Below are positions 1 to 6,593 of a stretch of 6,761 nt of DNA, in pieces. The position numbers and the translations under genes are program-made. The notes under the pieces are model-generated. The model was not told where the DNA came from. It saw only the letters and a list, made by a program, of their open reading frames with translations, and ran no database searches. The number at the start of each line of letters is the position of its first letter. Positions within the stretch are counted from its first letter, which is position 1. This DNA is from an uncultured Ruminococcus sp. (GTDB lineage: Bacteria; Bacillota; Clostridia; Oscillospirales; Acutalibacteraceae): NCBI GenBank assembly GCA_902802975.1, contig CADCOF010000303.1, positions 1 to 6,761 of the forward strand, given 5' to 3'.

Positions 1-71
1 ATTTTTAAATTACATTTTATACTATAAATTGGAAACAATCCCTCAAAGAGAATAAAATCCCACAAGATTTT

Positions 72-105
72 ACCTAAAAATTATATAAAACACCTAAATT
101 ACCTA
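72..105. repeat. Short ACCTA direct repeats upstream of the glgP promoter
   Basis: ACCTAAA occurs at 72-78 and again at 92-98, exactly 20 bp apart, and a shorter ACCTA follows at 101-105, directly against the -35 element. The spacing of about two helical turns would suit a repeated protein-binding site, but the repeats are short, lie in very AT-rich DNA, and may be chance. I recognise no named operator. Confidence 0.25.
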
Positions 106-134
106 TTGTTTTTTTTGAGTAAATGTAGTATAAT
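106..134 (+). promoter_or_regulatory. Sigma-A type promoter of glgP
   Basis: A perfect -10 box TATAAT lies at 129-134, with TTGTTT at 106-111 as the -35 box and the ideal 17-nt spacer. Transcription should start near 141, which gives a leader of about 80 nt before the glgP start codon. The rest of 1-221 is AT-rich and holds no convincing gene. A weak 7-bp inverted repeat (TAAAATC at 53-59, GATTTTA at 66-72) may be the remains of an upstream terminator but lacks GC content. Confidence 0.7.
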
Positions 135-221
135 TAGCGTAAACCTGCTGATCGACGTCTGTTATTTGTTATTTTCGGTATGGTTTTTGTTTGGGAAGAA
201 ATTTATTTTGGAGGAATTACC

Positions 222-2624
222 ATGGATTATAATTTGACTGTAGAACAGGCTAAGGATTTGATATCTGCGAAACTGTCTCATAATATGGGTGTGAATGTCA
301 GCGATGCTACCGACGAACATTTCTATAAGGCTACCGCACTTGTTTTACGTGACTTGATGGGCGCGGGCTATAAGGAGTTTAAAGATACTGCTCTTGGCCA
401 AAAAAGGAAGATCGTGTACTACCTTTGTATGGAGTTTTTGCTCGGTCGTTCACTTAAAAATAATGTTTGCAATCTCAATCTCGAGGATACTTTCGGTAAG
501 GCTCTTGAAAGCTTTGGCACATCTCTCGAAAAAGTTTATGATCAGGAACCAGACGCCGGTTTGGGCAACGGTGGTCTCGGTCGTTTGGCTGCCTGTTTCC
601 TCGATGGTCTCGCTTCGCAGAGTTACACTTCTATGGGTTATTCGCTGCGTTACGAAATGGGTATTTTCCGTCAGAGTCTTGTTGACGGCTGGCAGACGGA
701 ACTTCCCGACAACTGGCTCCCCGGCGGCAGCGTATGGCTTCAGTCTCACCCGGATAAGGCTATTCCCGTTCGTTTCAACGGCAGCGTTGAGGAAACATGG
801 GGCGACGGCAAGTGTACGGTGAAGCTCGTTAATCCCGTTACCGTTATGGCTGTTCCGTATGATATGTATATTTCCGGTGCTGATGGCAAGGGCGTTTCAC
901 GTCTCAGACTCTGGGCGGCAAAGGCAGAAAACATTGACATGAACCTTTTCAATGAAGGTCAGTATATGCGCGCTATGGAGCAGAAGGCTATGGCTGAGGC
1001 TATTACTCAGGTACTGTATCCGGGAGATAACCACGCCGAGGGTAAGAGTCTGCGCCTTAATCAGCAGTATTTCCTCGTTTCCGCTACGGTTCAGGATATC
1101 GTTCGCCGTCATATCATGTACAACGGCGGCGACATGAAGACATTACCGGAATGGGTTACTATCCATATGAATGATACGCACCCCGTTTTGGCTGTTCCGG
1201 AGCTTATGAGAATTATTATGGATGATTACGGCTACGGCTGGGATGAGGCTTGGGATATCGTGTCGAAAACGATTGCCTACACCAACCACACCGTTATGCG
1301 TGAGGCTCTTGAGTGCTGGGGCGAGGATATGTTCCGTGCAAAGCTGCCGAGAATATATCAGATCGTGACCGAGCTTAACCGCCGTTACTGCGAATCTCTC
1401 CATGCACAGGGCGTTGATGGTTATCAGGTCGGCAGAATGGCTATTATTAATGATGGCGTTGTCAAAATGGCAAATCTCGCCGTTATGGCAAGCTACAAAG
1501 TAAACGGCGTATCTGCTCTTCACAGTCAGATCCTTAAGGATACGGTGTTCAACGATTTCTATCAGGTAACACCCGATAAGTTTACGAATGTTACAAACGG
1601 TATTGCACACAGACGTTGGCTTTGTCAGTCGAATCCTCAGTTGTCGTCACTTATCACGGAGCTTATCGGCGATGGATACAAGATGGACGCGTCTCAGCTT
1701 ACCGGTCTTATGAAATATACAGATGACGCTTCAGTGCTTGAACGTCTTGCGAAAATCAAGCGCGCCAACAAAGTTGCAATGGCTGAATATATTAAGGAGC
1801 ACAACGGAGTTATCGTAAATCCCGATTCAATCTTTGACGTTCAGGTTAAGCGTTTGCACGAATACAAGCGTCAGCTTATGAACGCTCTTCATATTCTTTC
1901 GGTTGCTCAGTATCTCCATGAAAATCCCAGTGCAGATTTCACTCCGAAGACGTATATTTTCGGTGCAAAGGCTGCGCCCGGTTATTATTTTGCGAAGCAG
2001 ATCATTCAGTTTATCGTTAAGATGACAGATCGCATTAATAACGACCCTGTTTTGAACGACAAGCTTAAGGTTATTTATCTTGAAGATTACAGAGTTACCA
2101 TTGCAGAGAAGCTCATGCCCGCAAGCGAGATCAGCGAACAGATATCACTTGCAGGAACAGAGGCGTCCGGTACATCTAACATGAAGTTTATGATCAACGG
2201 CGCGCTTACTCTCGGCACTCTCGATGGCGCAAATGTCGAGATTAACGAGGCAGTCGGCGACGCTAACATGTTCCTCTTCGGTTTGACCACTCCGGAAGTA
2301 TCCCGACTGAAGGCCAACGGCTACAATCCGATGGATTACTATGTGAACAATGTGACAATCAAGAAGGCTATTGATGAGCTGAACTCAACGGGATTCAATC
2401 ACATTGCTAAGAATCTCACTGAAAATGACCCGTACATGGTTCTTGCAGATTTCGCAGATTATGCACAGGCTCAGAAGAAGGCAAGCCAGCTGTATCTTGA
2501 CCCGACAGCATGGAACAAGTGTTCACTTATCAACATTGCGAACGCAGGTATTTTTGCAGCGGATCGTTCGATCAGAGATTATGCAAACAATATCTGGGGC
2601 TTGGTTCCGGTTGATCTTGCATAA
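222..2624 (+). CDS. glgP: Glycogen/maltodextrin phosphorylase (GT35 family)
   Basis: This cytoplasmic enzyme removes glucose units from the non-reducing ends of alpha-1,4-glucans with inorganic phosphate, giving glucose-1-phosphate; PLP is the cofactor. The start at 222 gives 800 residues, normal for bacterial family members. It is preferred to an in-frame ATG at 180 because GGAGG at 210-214 sits 7 nt before it, whereas the 180 ATG has no ribosome site. The glycine-rich motif DAGLGNGGLGRLAACF is at residues 111-126, the conserved FDVQVKRLHEYKRQ stretch at 538-551, and the PLP-binding lysine in EASGTSNMKF is Lys655, followed by the NGALTLGTLDGANVE segment. All key motifs are intact. No other glycogen genes are adjacent, so it appears to be transcribed alone from the promoter at 106-134 and ended by the hairpin at 2672-2709. 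The family is certain. Whether glycogen or maltodextrin is the main substrate (GlgP versus MalP) cannot be told from the sequence alone. Confidence 0.95.
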   Translation: MDYNLTVEQAKDLISAKLSHNMGVNVSDATDEHFYKATALVLRDLMGAGYKEFKDTALGQKRKIVYYLCMEFLLGRSLKNNVCNLNLEDTFGKALESFGTSLEKVYDQEPDAGLGNGGLGRLAACFLDGLASQSYTSMGYSLRYEMGIFRQSLVDGWQTELPDNWLPGGSVWLQSHPDKAIPVRFNGSVEETWGDGKCTVKLVNPVTVMAVPYDMYISGADGKGVSRLRLWAAKAENIDMNLFNEGQYMRAMEQKAMAEAITQVLYPGDNHAEGKSLRLNQQYFLVSATVQDIVRRHIMYNGGDMKTLPEWVTIHMNDTHPVLAVPELMRIIMDDYGYGWDEAWDIVSKTIAYTNHTVMREALECWGEDMFRAKLPRIYQIVTELNRRYCESLHAQGVDGYQVGRMAIINDGVVKMANLAVMASYKVNGVSALHSQILKDTVFNDFYQVTPDKFTNVTNGIAHRRWLCQSNPQLSSLITELIGDGYKMDASQLTGLMKYTDDASVLERLAKIKRANKVAMAEYIKEHNGVIVNPDSIFDVQVKRLHEYKRQLMNALHILSVAQYLHENPSADFTPKTYIFGAKAAPGYYFAKQIIQFIVKMTDRINNDPVLNDKLKVIYLEDYRVTIAEKLMPASEISEQISLAGTEASGTSNMKFMINGALTLGTLDGANVEINEAVGDANMFLFGLTTPEVSRLKANGYNPMDYYVNNVTIKKAIDELNSTGFNHIAKNLTENDPYMVLADFADYAQAQKKASQLYLDPTAWNKCSLINIANAGIFAADRSIRDYANNIWGLVPVDLA

Positions 2625-2671
2625 TGATTCAGTTGGAACATAACATATAAATTAGTTCATCATAAATAAAC

Positions 2672-2709
2672 AAACTCCCTCGGCTGTATTTGGCAGCTGA
2701 GGGAGTTTT
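2672..2709. terminator. Bidirectional terminator between glgP and hflX
   Basis: Positions 2672-2686 pair with 2694-2708 to form a 15-bp stem with one G-U pair and a 7-nt loop (2687-2693). On the + strand the stem ends in TTTT (2706-2709), which suits the end of glgP, 47 nt after its stop. On the - strand the arm continues as GTTTGTTTATTTATG, a broken U-rich tail that suits the end of hflX. The A-rich and T-rich flanks and the convergent genes make it a shared terminator. Confidence 0.85.
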
Positions 2710-2728
2710 GGTATGCTTAGATTTAGAT

Positions 2729-3970
2729 TCAGATTTCGAATTTTTTGACCTTTGCGTATAATTGTTCATCACATACAGCGTCGGCAAGTATACCGTCGGC
2801 AGTGTATTCTTCGGATATCAGTGTTCCGCTTTTCCGTATTTCCGCTAGCAGCCCTGCGTTTGCAAACGGGATCATCAATTTTGCTTTTACCATTCGTGAC
2901 GGCAGCGCGTCTTCAATTGCTCGGAGCAGAAGGTCTATACCTTCTCCTTTTTTTGCGCTGATACGCACACCGGACGATACTATCGGTGAAGTTGAGTCGA
3001 TAAGATCGCATTTGTTGAACACCGTTATTACAGGCGTGTCGGCGCAGCCCAAGTCGCTCAGAAGGTCCCTTGTCACTTGAAGATGAAGCGTCGCCTCTTC
3101 ATCGGACGCGTCACATACGTTGAGTATGATATCCGACGAAGCGGCCTCTTCCAGCGTTGACCTGAACGCTTTTACAAGATGATGGGGGAGTCTGCGGACA
3201 AATCCTACTGTGTCAATAAGCATTATGCTTACACCGCATGGCAGTTTCAGTGCCCTTGAAGTAGGGTCGAGAGTTGCAAACAGCTGATCTTTTTCAAGTA
3301 CGCCGGCGTCTGTCAGCAGATTCATCAACGTTGATTTTCCGGCATTCGTGTAGCCTACTATCGCGGCGGTAATAATGCCGTCTTTTTTTCGCCTTTTTCG
3401 AAGCTGACTGCGGCGTTTTTCTATTTCGTCGAGTTTCTCCTCAAGTGATTCAAGCTTTCTCCTGATGTGGCGGCGGTCTGTTTCGAGTTTGCTTTCGCCG
3501 GGACCTCTTGTTCCGATACCGCCGCCTTGACGTGACATTTGTATGCCTTTTCCGGTTAGCCGCGGGAGCATGTACCGCAGCTGTGCCGTTTCGACTTGCA
3601 GCTTGCCTTCCTTCGAGTTTGCGCGCAGTGCAAAAATATCGAGAATGAGCATCGTTCTGTCGATAACGCGCACATTGGTTTCGTCTTCAATATTTCTGAT
3701 CTGTACAGGCGTCAGTTCGTCGTCTGCTATTATCAGGTCGATCTCGCTGTTTTGGCATATTTCACATATTTCTTCCAGTCTGCCGGTTCCGACATATGTT
3801 GCCGAAATGGGTTTTTCCAGCTTTTGTATCATCGAGCCGACAACTTCCGCACCTGCGCTTTCGGCTAAGGCGTACAGCTCTTTCATAGAGGACTCTGCGT
3901 CAAATTTTCCATAGTCAACGCTGATCAATAAAGCTCGTTGGGTTTGCTGTTCATTTTCATACATTTCCAT
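2729..3970 (-). CDS. hflX: Ribosome-associated GTPase HflX
   Basis: HflX is a GTP-binding protein of the Obg-HflX group that binds the 50S subunit. In studied bacteria it splits stalled or heat-damaged 70S ribosomes and helps rescue them. The 413-residue length is normal. The N-terminal HflX domain carries the glycine-rich signature GGGIGTRGPGE at 149-159, followed by a charged coiled-coil linker at about 161-197. The G domain shows G1 GYTNAGKST (206-214), a G2 region FATLDPTSR (231-239), G3 DTVGF (253-257), G4 NKCD (319-322) and G5 SAK (338-340), all intact. The ATG at 3970 is chosen because AGGAG (3980-3984 on the plus coordinates) lies 9 nt upstream; a second ATG two codons later is too far from it. 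The gene starts 22 bp after the thioesterase stop with no separate promoter visible, so it is probably cotranscribed with it. Confidence 0.96.
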   Translation of the reverse strand: MEMYENEQQTQRALLISVDYGKFDAESSMKELYALAESAGAEVVGSMIQKLEKPISATYVGTGRLEEICEICQNSEIDLIIADDELTPVQIRNIEDETNVRVIDRTMLILDIFALRANSKEGKLQVETAQLRYMLPRLTGKGIQMSRQGGGIGTRGPGESKLETDRRHIRRKLESLEEKLDEIEKRRSQLRKRRKKDGIITAAIVGYTNAGKSTLMNLLTDAGVLEKDQLFATLDPTSRALKLPCGVSIMLIDTVGFVRRLPHHLVKAFRSTLEEAASSDIILNVCDASDEEATLHLQVTRDLLSDLGCADTPVITVFNKCDLIDSTSPIVSSGVRISAKKGEGIDLLLRAIEDALPSRMVKAKLMIPFANAGLLAEIRKSGTLISEEYTADGILADAVCDEQLYAKVKKFEI

Positions 3971-3992
3971 ATTTATATTCTCCTATGTTGAT

Positions 3993-4412
3993 TCAGTCAG
4001 TCTGTCTGCCTGAAAATTCAACTAACCTTTTGTAATAATTCGGCATCTCTTTTTTGAGATTTACCACTTTCATTTTTTTGCCCTTAACAAAGCAATGACA
4101 CGATTCTCCTTTGAATACAGTCTCATCGCCTCTTTTCATCTCGTATTTTACTTCCAGTTTTACTCCGTTAAATTTTTTTACGGTGACATATATTTCTATG
4201 TCTTCTCCGAATGAGGTAGCTTTCAGAAATTTTCCGTTAACAGATACAACAGGCGACGATATATCTTCTTCCTCAAGAAATCTGTAATCGCAGCCGGCTT
4301 TCATCAGATAGTCTATGCGTGCTTCTTCCATCCAGCGAATGTAATTTGAATGGTGTGTTATGCTCATTTTGTCCGTCTCGTAAAATTTAATATTGTGAAT
4401 GTATGGCTTCAC
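3993..4412 (-). CDS. Hotdog-fold acyl-CoA thioesterase (4HBT/YbgC-like)
   Basis: This is a 139-residue single-domain hotdog protein of the 4-hydroxybenzoyl-CoA thioesterase/YbgC/FadM type. These enzymes hydrolyse acyl-CoA or related thioesters in the cytoplasm, and the natural substrate here cannot be named. The signature lies near the N terminus: YETD (11-14) with the likely catalytic Asp14, then HHSNYIRWMEEAR (20-32), matching the family pattern of an Asp, a His-rich turn, Tyr and the start of the long hotdog helix. Ser17 occupies the place where many relatives have Gly. There is no signal peptide or membrane segment. The start codon is GTG at 4412, supported by AGGAG 9 nt upstream (4422-4426). 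The gene is first in a probable operon with hflX, with its promoter at 4455-4483. The family call is firm; the in vivo role is open. Confidence 0.85.
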   Translation of the reverse strand: MKPYIHNIKFYETDKMSITHHSNYIRWMEEARIDYLMKAGCDYRFLEEEDISSPVVSVNGKFLKATSFGEDIEIYVTVKKFNGVKLEVKYEMKRGDETVFKGESCHCFVKGKKMKVVNLKKEMPNYYKRLVEFSGRQTD

Positions 4413-4454
4413 CGATGTATTCTCCTCTCGCGTGAAAGATTTCTGTTGTATAAT

Positions 4455-4483
4455 ATAATATCACAATTTAATTAAAAGCGCAA
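4455..4483 (-). promoter_or_regulatory. Promoter of the thioesterase-hflX operon
   Basis: Read on the minus strand, TTGCGC (4478-4483) is the -35 box and TATTAT (4455-4460) the -10 box, separated by 17 nt. A TGA directly precedes the -10, giving the TGn extended form. Transcription should start near 4448, leaving a leader of about 35 nt that includes the ribosome site at 4422-4428. Confidence 0.6.
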
Positions 4484-4572
4484 TCACCTATGATGTTTAT
4501 GCACACATTATCTTGCAATTTATATTAAAAATTATACCTTTCATGGTTTTATTACACAGTTCTCGAAAACCT

Positions 4573-4601
4573 TTGACTAAACCGTTTTGATATGGTATAA
4601 T
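4573..4601 (+). promoter_or_regulatory. Strong extended -10 promoter for the phosphate transporter gene
   Basis: TTGACT (4573-4578) and a perfect TATAAT (4596-4601) are 17 nt apart, and TGG (4593-4595) just before the -10 makes an extended -10. This is close to the sigma-A consensus. Transcription should start near 4608, about 215 nt before the start codon at 4823, so the message carries a long leader. Nothing between 4484 and 4572 is recognisable. Confidence 0.75.
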
Positions 4602-4670
4602 GATATATATCAAAGTGTAATTGTATTGAAATCGAACTTACAAAATGCATTACAAGCCTGCCAAAAAAGA

Positions 4671-4750
4671 ATAAGGTTAGCTCTAAAAACCCACATCTGC
4701 ACACATTTATTATTGTATATTTATCGAAGGGTTTTTAGAGCTGATCTTAT
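4671..4750. repeat. 22-bp inverted repeat with 36-nt loop
   Basis: The left arm at 4671-4692 pairs with the right arm at 4729-4750 over 22 positions: 20 Watson-Crick pairs and two that would be G-U pairs in RNA (4676/4745 and 4678/4743). The inner 14 bp (AGCTCTAAAAACCC with GGGTTTTTAGAGCT) are perfect. The AT-rich loop spans 4693-4728. Pairing stops abruptly outside 4671 and 4750. It may be a leader RNA structure, a DNA-binding palindrome or a miniature element; the sequence does not decide. Confidence 0.8.
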
Positions 4751-4771
4751 GACGTCAGATATTTTGACGTT
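4751..4771 (+). other. Small hairpin adjoining the large leader stem
   Basis: ACGTCA (4752-4757) pairs with TGACGT (4765-4770), and a G-U pair at each end extends the stem (4751/4771 and 4758/4764), leaving a 5-nt loop. It begins at the very next base after the 22-bp inverted repeat, so the two stems could stack coaxially in the RNA. TGACGTCA at 4750-4757 is itself a perfect palindrome, and TGACGT recurs 15 bp later, so a DNA operator is an alternative reading. Confidence 0.45.
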
Positions 4772-4822
4772 GTTCCGATCTGTTAATATTGAAGAAAGAA
4801 GTAATCAAAAGGGTGTAACAAT

Positions 4823-6580
4823 ATGGATGTTTTTTCGTTATTTGCCTTGTGTGGGGGACTGGCGTTTTTCCTATTCGGCATGAACACTCTGTCAACCGGT
4901 CTTGAGAAAATGGCAGGCGGTCGGTTGGAATCTCTGCTTAAAAAGGCTACATCTAACTCGTTTTTGGGAATGCTGCTTGGTACGGCGATCACGGTAGCCA
5001 TTCAGTCTTCATCGGCTGTTACCGTTATGCTGGTAGGTCTTGTAAACTCCGGCATTATGCAGCTTGATCAGACAGTTACCGTTATTATGGGTTCCAACAT
5101 AGGTAAGACGGTCATTACGTGGGTTTTGAGTCTGTCGGGAATAGAAAGCGACAATTTTTTTCTGCGGCTGTTAAAGCCGGAATCGTTCTCGCCTCTTCTT
5201 GCGTTTATCGGTATCCTGCTTATAATGATGTCGAAATCAGACAAAAAGCAAAGTATCGGAACAATACTGGTTGGTTTTTCGATCATGATGTACGGCATGG
5301 AGCTTATGAGTGATTCGGTCGCACCGCTTGCAGGCAATGAAAAATTTCAGCATGTACTGGTTATGTTTAAAAATCCCATTTTGGGCGTTATTGTGGGTGC
5401 TGTGGTTACCGGCGTTATTCAAAGTTCGGCTGCCTCTGTTGGTGTTCTTCAGGCAATCGCTCTCAGCGGAACAGTTACCTATGGTATGGCTATTCCTATT
5501 ATCATGGGTCAGAATATAGGTACCTGCGTGACTGCGCTTTTATCGAGTATCGGTGTAAACAAAGACGCAAAGCGTGTCGGTGTTATTCATATTTCATTCA
5601 ATATGATAGGTACGATATTTTATCTTACTATATACTGTATTGCAGACGCTGTGTTTGGTTTGCCGATTGCAGACGAGCCTATTGATGCTTTAGGTATCGC
5701 ACTTGTTCACACTATATTTAATATTGCGACGCTGCTGCTTCTTTATCCGTTCAAGAAGCCGCTTGAAAAACTTGCATATGTTATTATTAAAGACGGCGGG
5801 GACGAGGCAGAGGCAGAGTATAGCTTTATTGATGTTCGTTTGCTGTCAACTCCTTCCGTAGCTATCGGAGAGTGTAGTTCTAAGTGCAACTCAATGGCAA
5901 ATCTCGCGAAAGAAACGACTATTTGCGCGATGGGGCTTGTTAAGAGTTATAACGAGAAGGACGCAAAAACGATAGTTGAAAACGAAGATCATCTTGACAT
6001 GTATGAGGATAAGCTCGGAACGTTTTTGGTGCAGCTTTCCGGACGTAATCTCTCGGAATGGGATAATGCGAGCGTATCGAGACAACTTCATACTATCGGT
6101 GATTTTGAGCGTATAGGCGATCACGCGATGAATATTCTTGAAGCTGCGCAGGAGATACACGACAAGAAACTTCATTTTTCCGATAATGCAAAAAGCGAGC
6201 TTGATGTATTATTTAATGCTTTAGGCGAGATACTTGAAACGACAATGGAAGCATACTGCGAGAGCAGCGTATTCAAGGCGAAGAGGGTAGAGCCGCTTGA
6301 AGAAGTTATTGATTACATTATAATTGAAATAAAAACCCGCCATATTCAGCGATTGAAAAACGGCGAATGTTCTATTGAACTTGGCTTTGTACTTTCTGAT
6401 CTTTTGACGGACTGTGAACGTATTTCCGATCACTGTTCAAATGTTGCTATTGCGATTATCGAGACGAGCCAATTTACTTATGACGCGCATGAATACTTAA
6501 ATGTGGTAAAGCGTGCCGGCAACAAAGAGTTTGAGGACGAGTACGACAGCTACAAAGAGAAATACAAGATCGAAGTTTGA
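4823..6580 (+). CDS. Na+/phosphate cotransporter with C-terminal PhoU-like domain
   Basis: This is a membrane transporter of the Na/Pi-cotransporter II family (NptA/YjbB-like), expected to move inorganic phosphate coupled to sodium, with a cytoplasmic PhoU-like tail. The 585 residues fall into two parts. Residues 1-310 are hydrophobic and contain the family's inverted duplication: QSSSA (61-65) and MGSNIGKT (89-96) in the first half, QSSAA (200-204) and MGQNIGTC (228-235) in the second. Residues from about 345 to the end form a soluble helical domain with two PhoU-type ExxxD metal-site motifs, DFERIGDHA (427-435) and DCERISDHCSN (530-540). Both halves look intact. The ATG at 4823 follows AAAGGGTG by 7 nt, and the hydrophobic N terminus starts at once as expected. 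The promoter is at 4573-4601. No pst or pho genes are adjacent. Some family members with this layout export rather than import phosphate, so direction is uncertain. Gene naming varies (nptA, yjbB), so no symbol is given. Confidence 0.93.
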   Translation: MDVFSLFALCGGLAFFLFGMNTLSTGLEKMAGGRLESLLKKATSNSFLGMLLGTAITVAIQSSSAVTVMLVGLVNSGIMQLDQTVTVIMGSNIGKTVITWVLSLSGIESDNFFLRLLKPESFSPLLAFIGILLIMMSKSDKKQSIGTILVGFSIMMYGMELMSDSVAPLAGNEKFQHVLVMFKNPILGVIVGAVVTGVIQSSAASVGVLQAIALSGTVTYGMAIPIIMGQNIGTCVTALLSSIGVNKDAKRVGVIHISFNMIGTIFYLTIYCIADAVFGLPIADEPIDALGIALVHTIFNIATLLLLYPFKKPLEKLAYVIIKDGGDEAEAEYSFIDVRLLSTPSVAIGECSSKCNSMANLAKETTICAMGLVKSYNEKDAKTIVENEDHLDMYEDKLGTFLVQLSGRNLSEWDNASVSRQLHTIGDFERIGDHAMNILEAAQEIHDKKLHFSDNAKSELDVLFNALGEILETTMEAYCESSVFKAKRVEPLEEVIDYIIIEIKTRHIQRLKNGECSIELGFVLSDLLTDCERISDHCSNVAIAIIETSQFTYDAHEYLNVVKRAGNKEFEDEYDSYKEKYKIEV

Positions 6581-6593
6581 TACAATTCGGTGG

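Larger units (their letters stand above)
4602..4822 (+). promoter_or_regulatory. Long structured leader of the Na+/Pi cotransporter gene
   Basis: Non-coding leader inferred from the promoter at 4573-4601. In order it holds a weak 6-bp inverted repeat (TGTAAT 4616-4621 with ATTACA 4649-4654), a large hairpin (4671-4750), a small hairpin directly against it (4751-4771), and the ribosome site AAAGGGTG (4808-4815), 7 nt before the ATG. I do not recognise a known riboswitch. Neither hairpin is followed by a U-run, so this is not an ordinary terminator-type attenuator. An ORF that spans the region (from TTG at 4587) starts inside the promoter and overlaps the transporter start in another frame, so it is not accepted as a gene. 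Confidence 0.45.

Noticed and set aside
115..134. TTGAGT at 115-120 as the -35 box of the glgP promoter.
   Set aside because: Only 8 nt separate it from TATAAT; the TTGTTT at 106-111 has the correct 17-nt spacing.
180..221. Upstream ATG at 180 extending the phosphorylase by 14 residues.
   Set aside because: It has no ribosome binding site, and the added residues do not resemble the family. The ATG at 222 has GGAGG at the right distance.
1143..1610. 155-codon frame antisense to glgP.
   Set aside because: It lies wholly within a clearly conserved coding gene, has low-complexity translation with no recognisable domain, and is a typical shadow frame.
4545..4600. PhoP/Pho-box control of the transporter gene, suggested by TTACACA at 4552-4558.
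   Set aside because: Only one such word is present; Firmicutes Pho boxes need several regularly spaced repeats.
4729..4750. The right arm GTTTTTAGAGCTGATCTTAT resembles the start of type II-A CRISPR repeats (GTTTTAGAGCTA...), and the left arm could be read as an anti-repeat.
   Set aside because: There is only one inverted pair, no array of direct repeats with spacers, no cas gene in the window, and the arms are explained by their own hairpin. The likeness covers about a dozen bases.
4671..4750. 80-bp unit as a miniature inverted-repeat transposable element.
   Set aside because: No convincing target-site duplication (only GA on each side), no second full copy in the window, and the position in a gene leader fits a regulatory hairpin equally well. 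A genome search could reopen this.
4587..4883. 98-codon frame from TTG in the divergent spacer.
   Set aside because: It starts inside the promoter, has no ribosome site, is interrupted in sense by the hairpins, and overlaps the transporter start in another frame.
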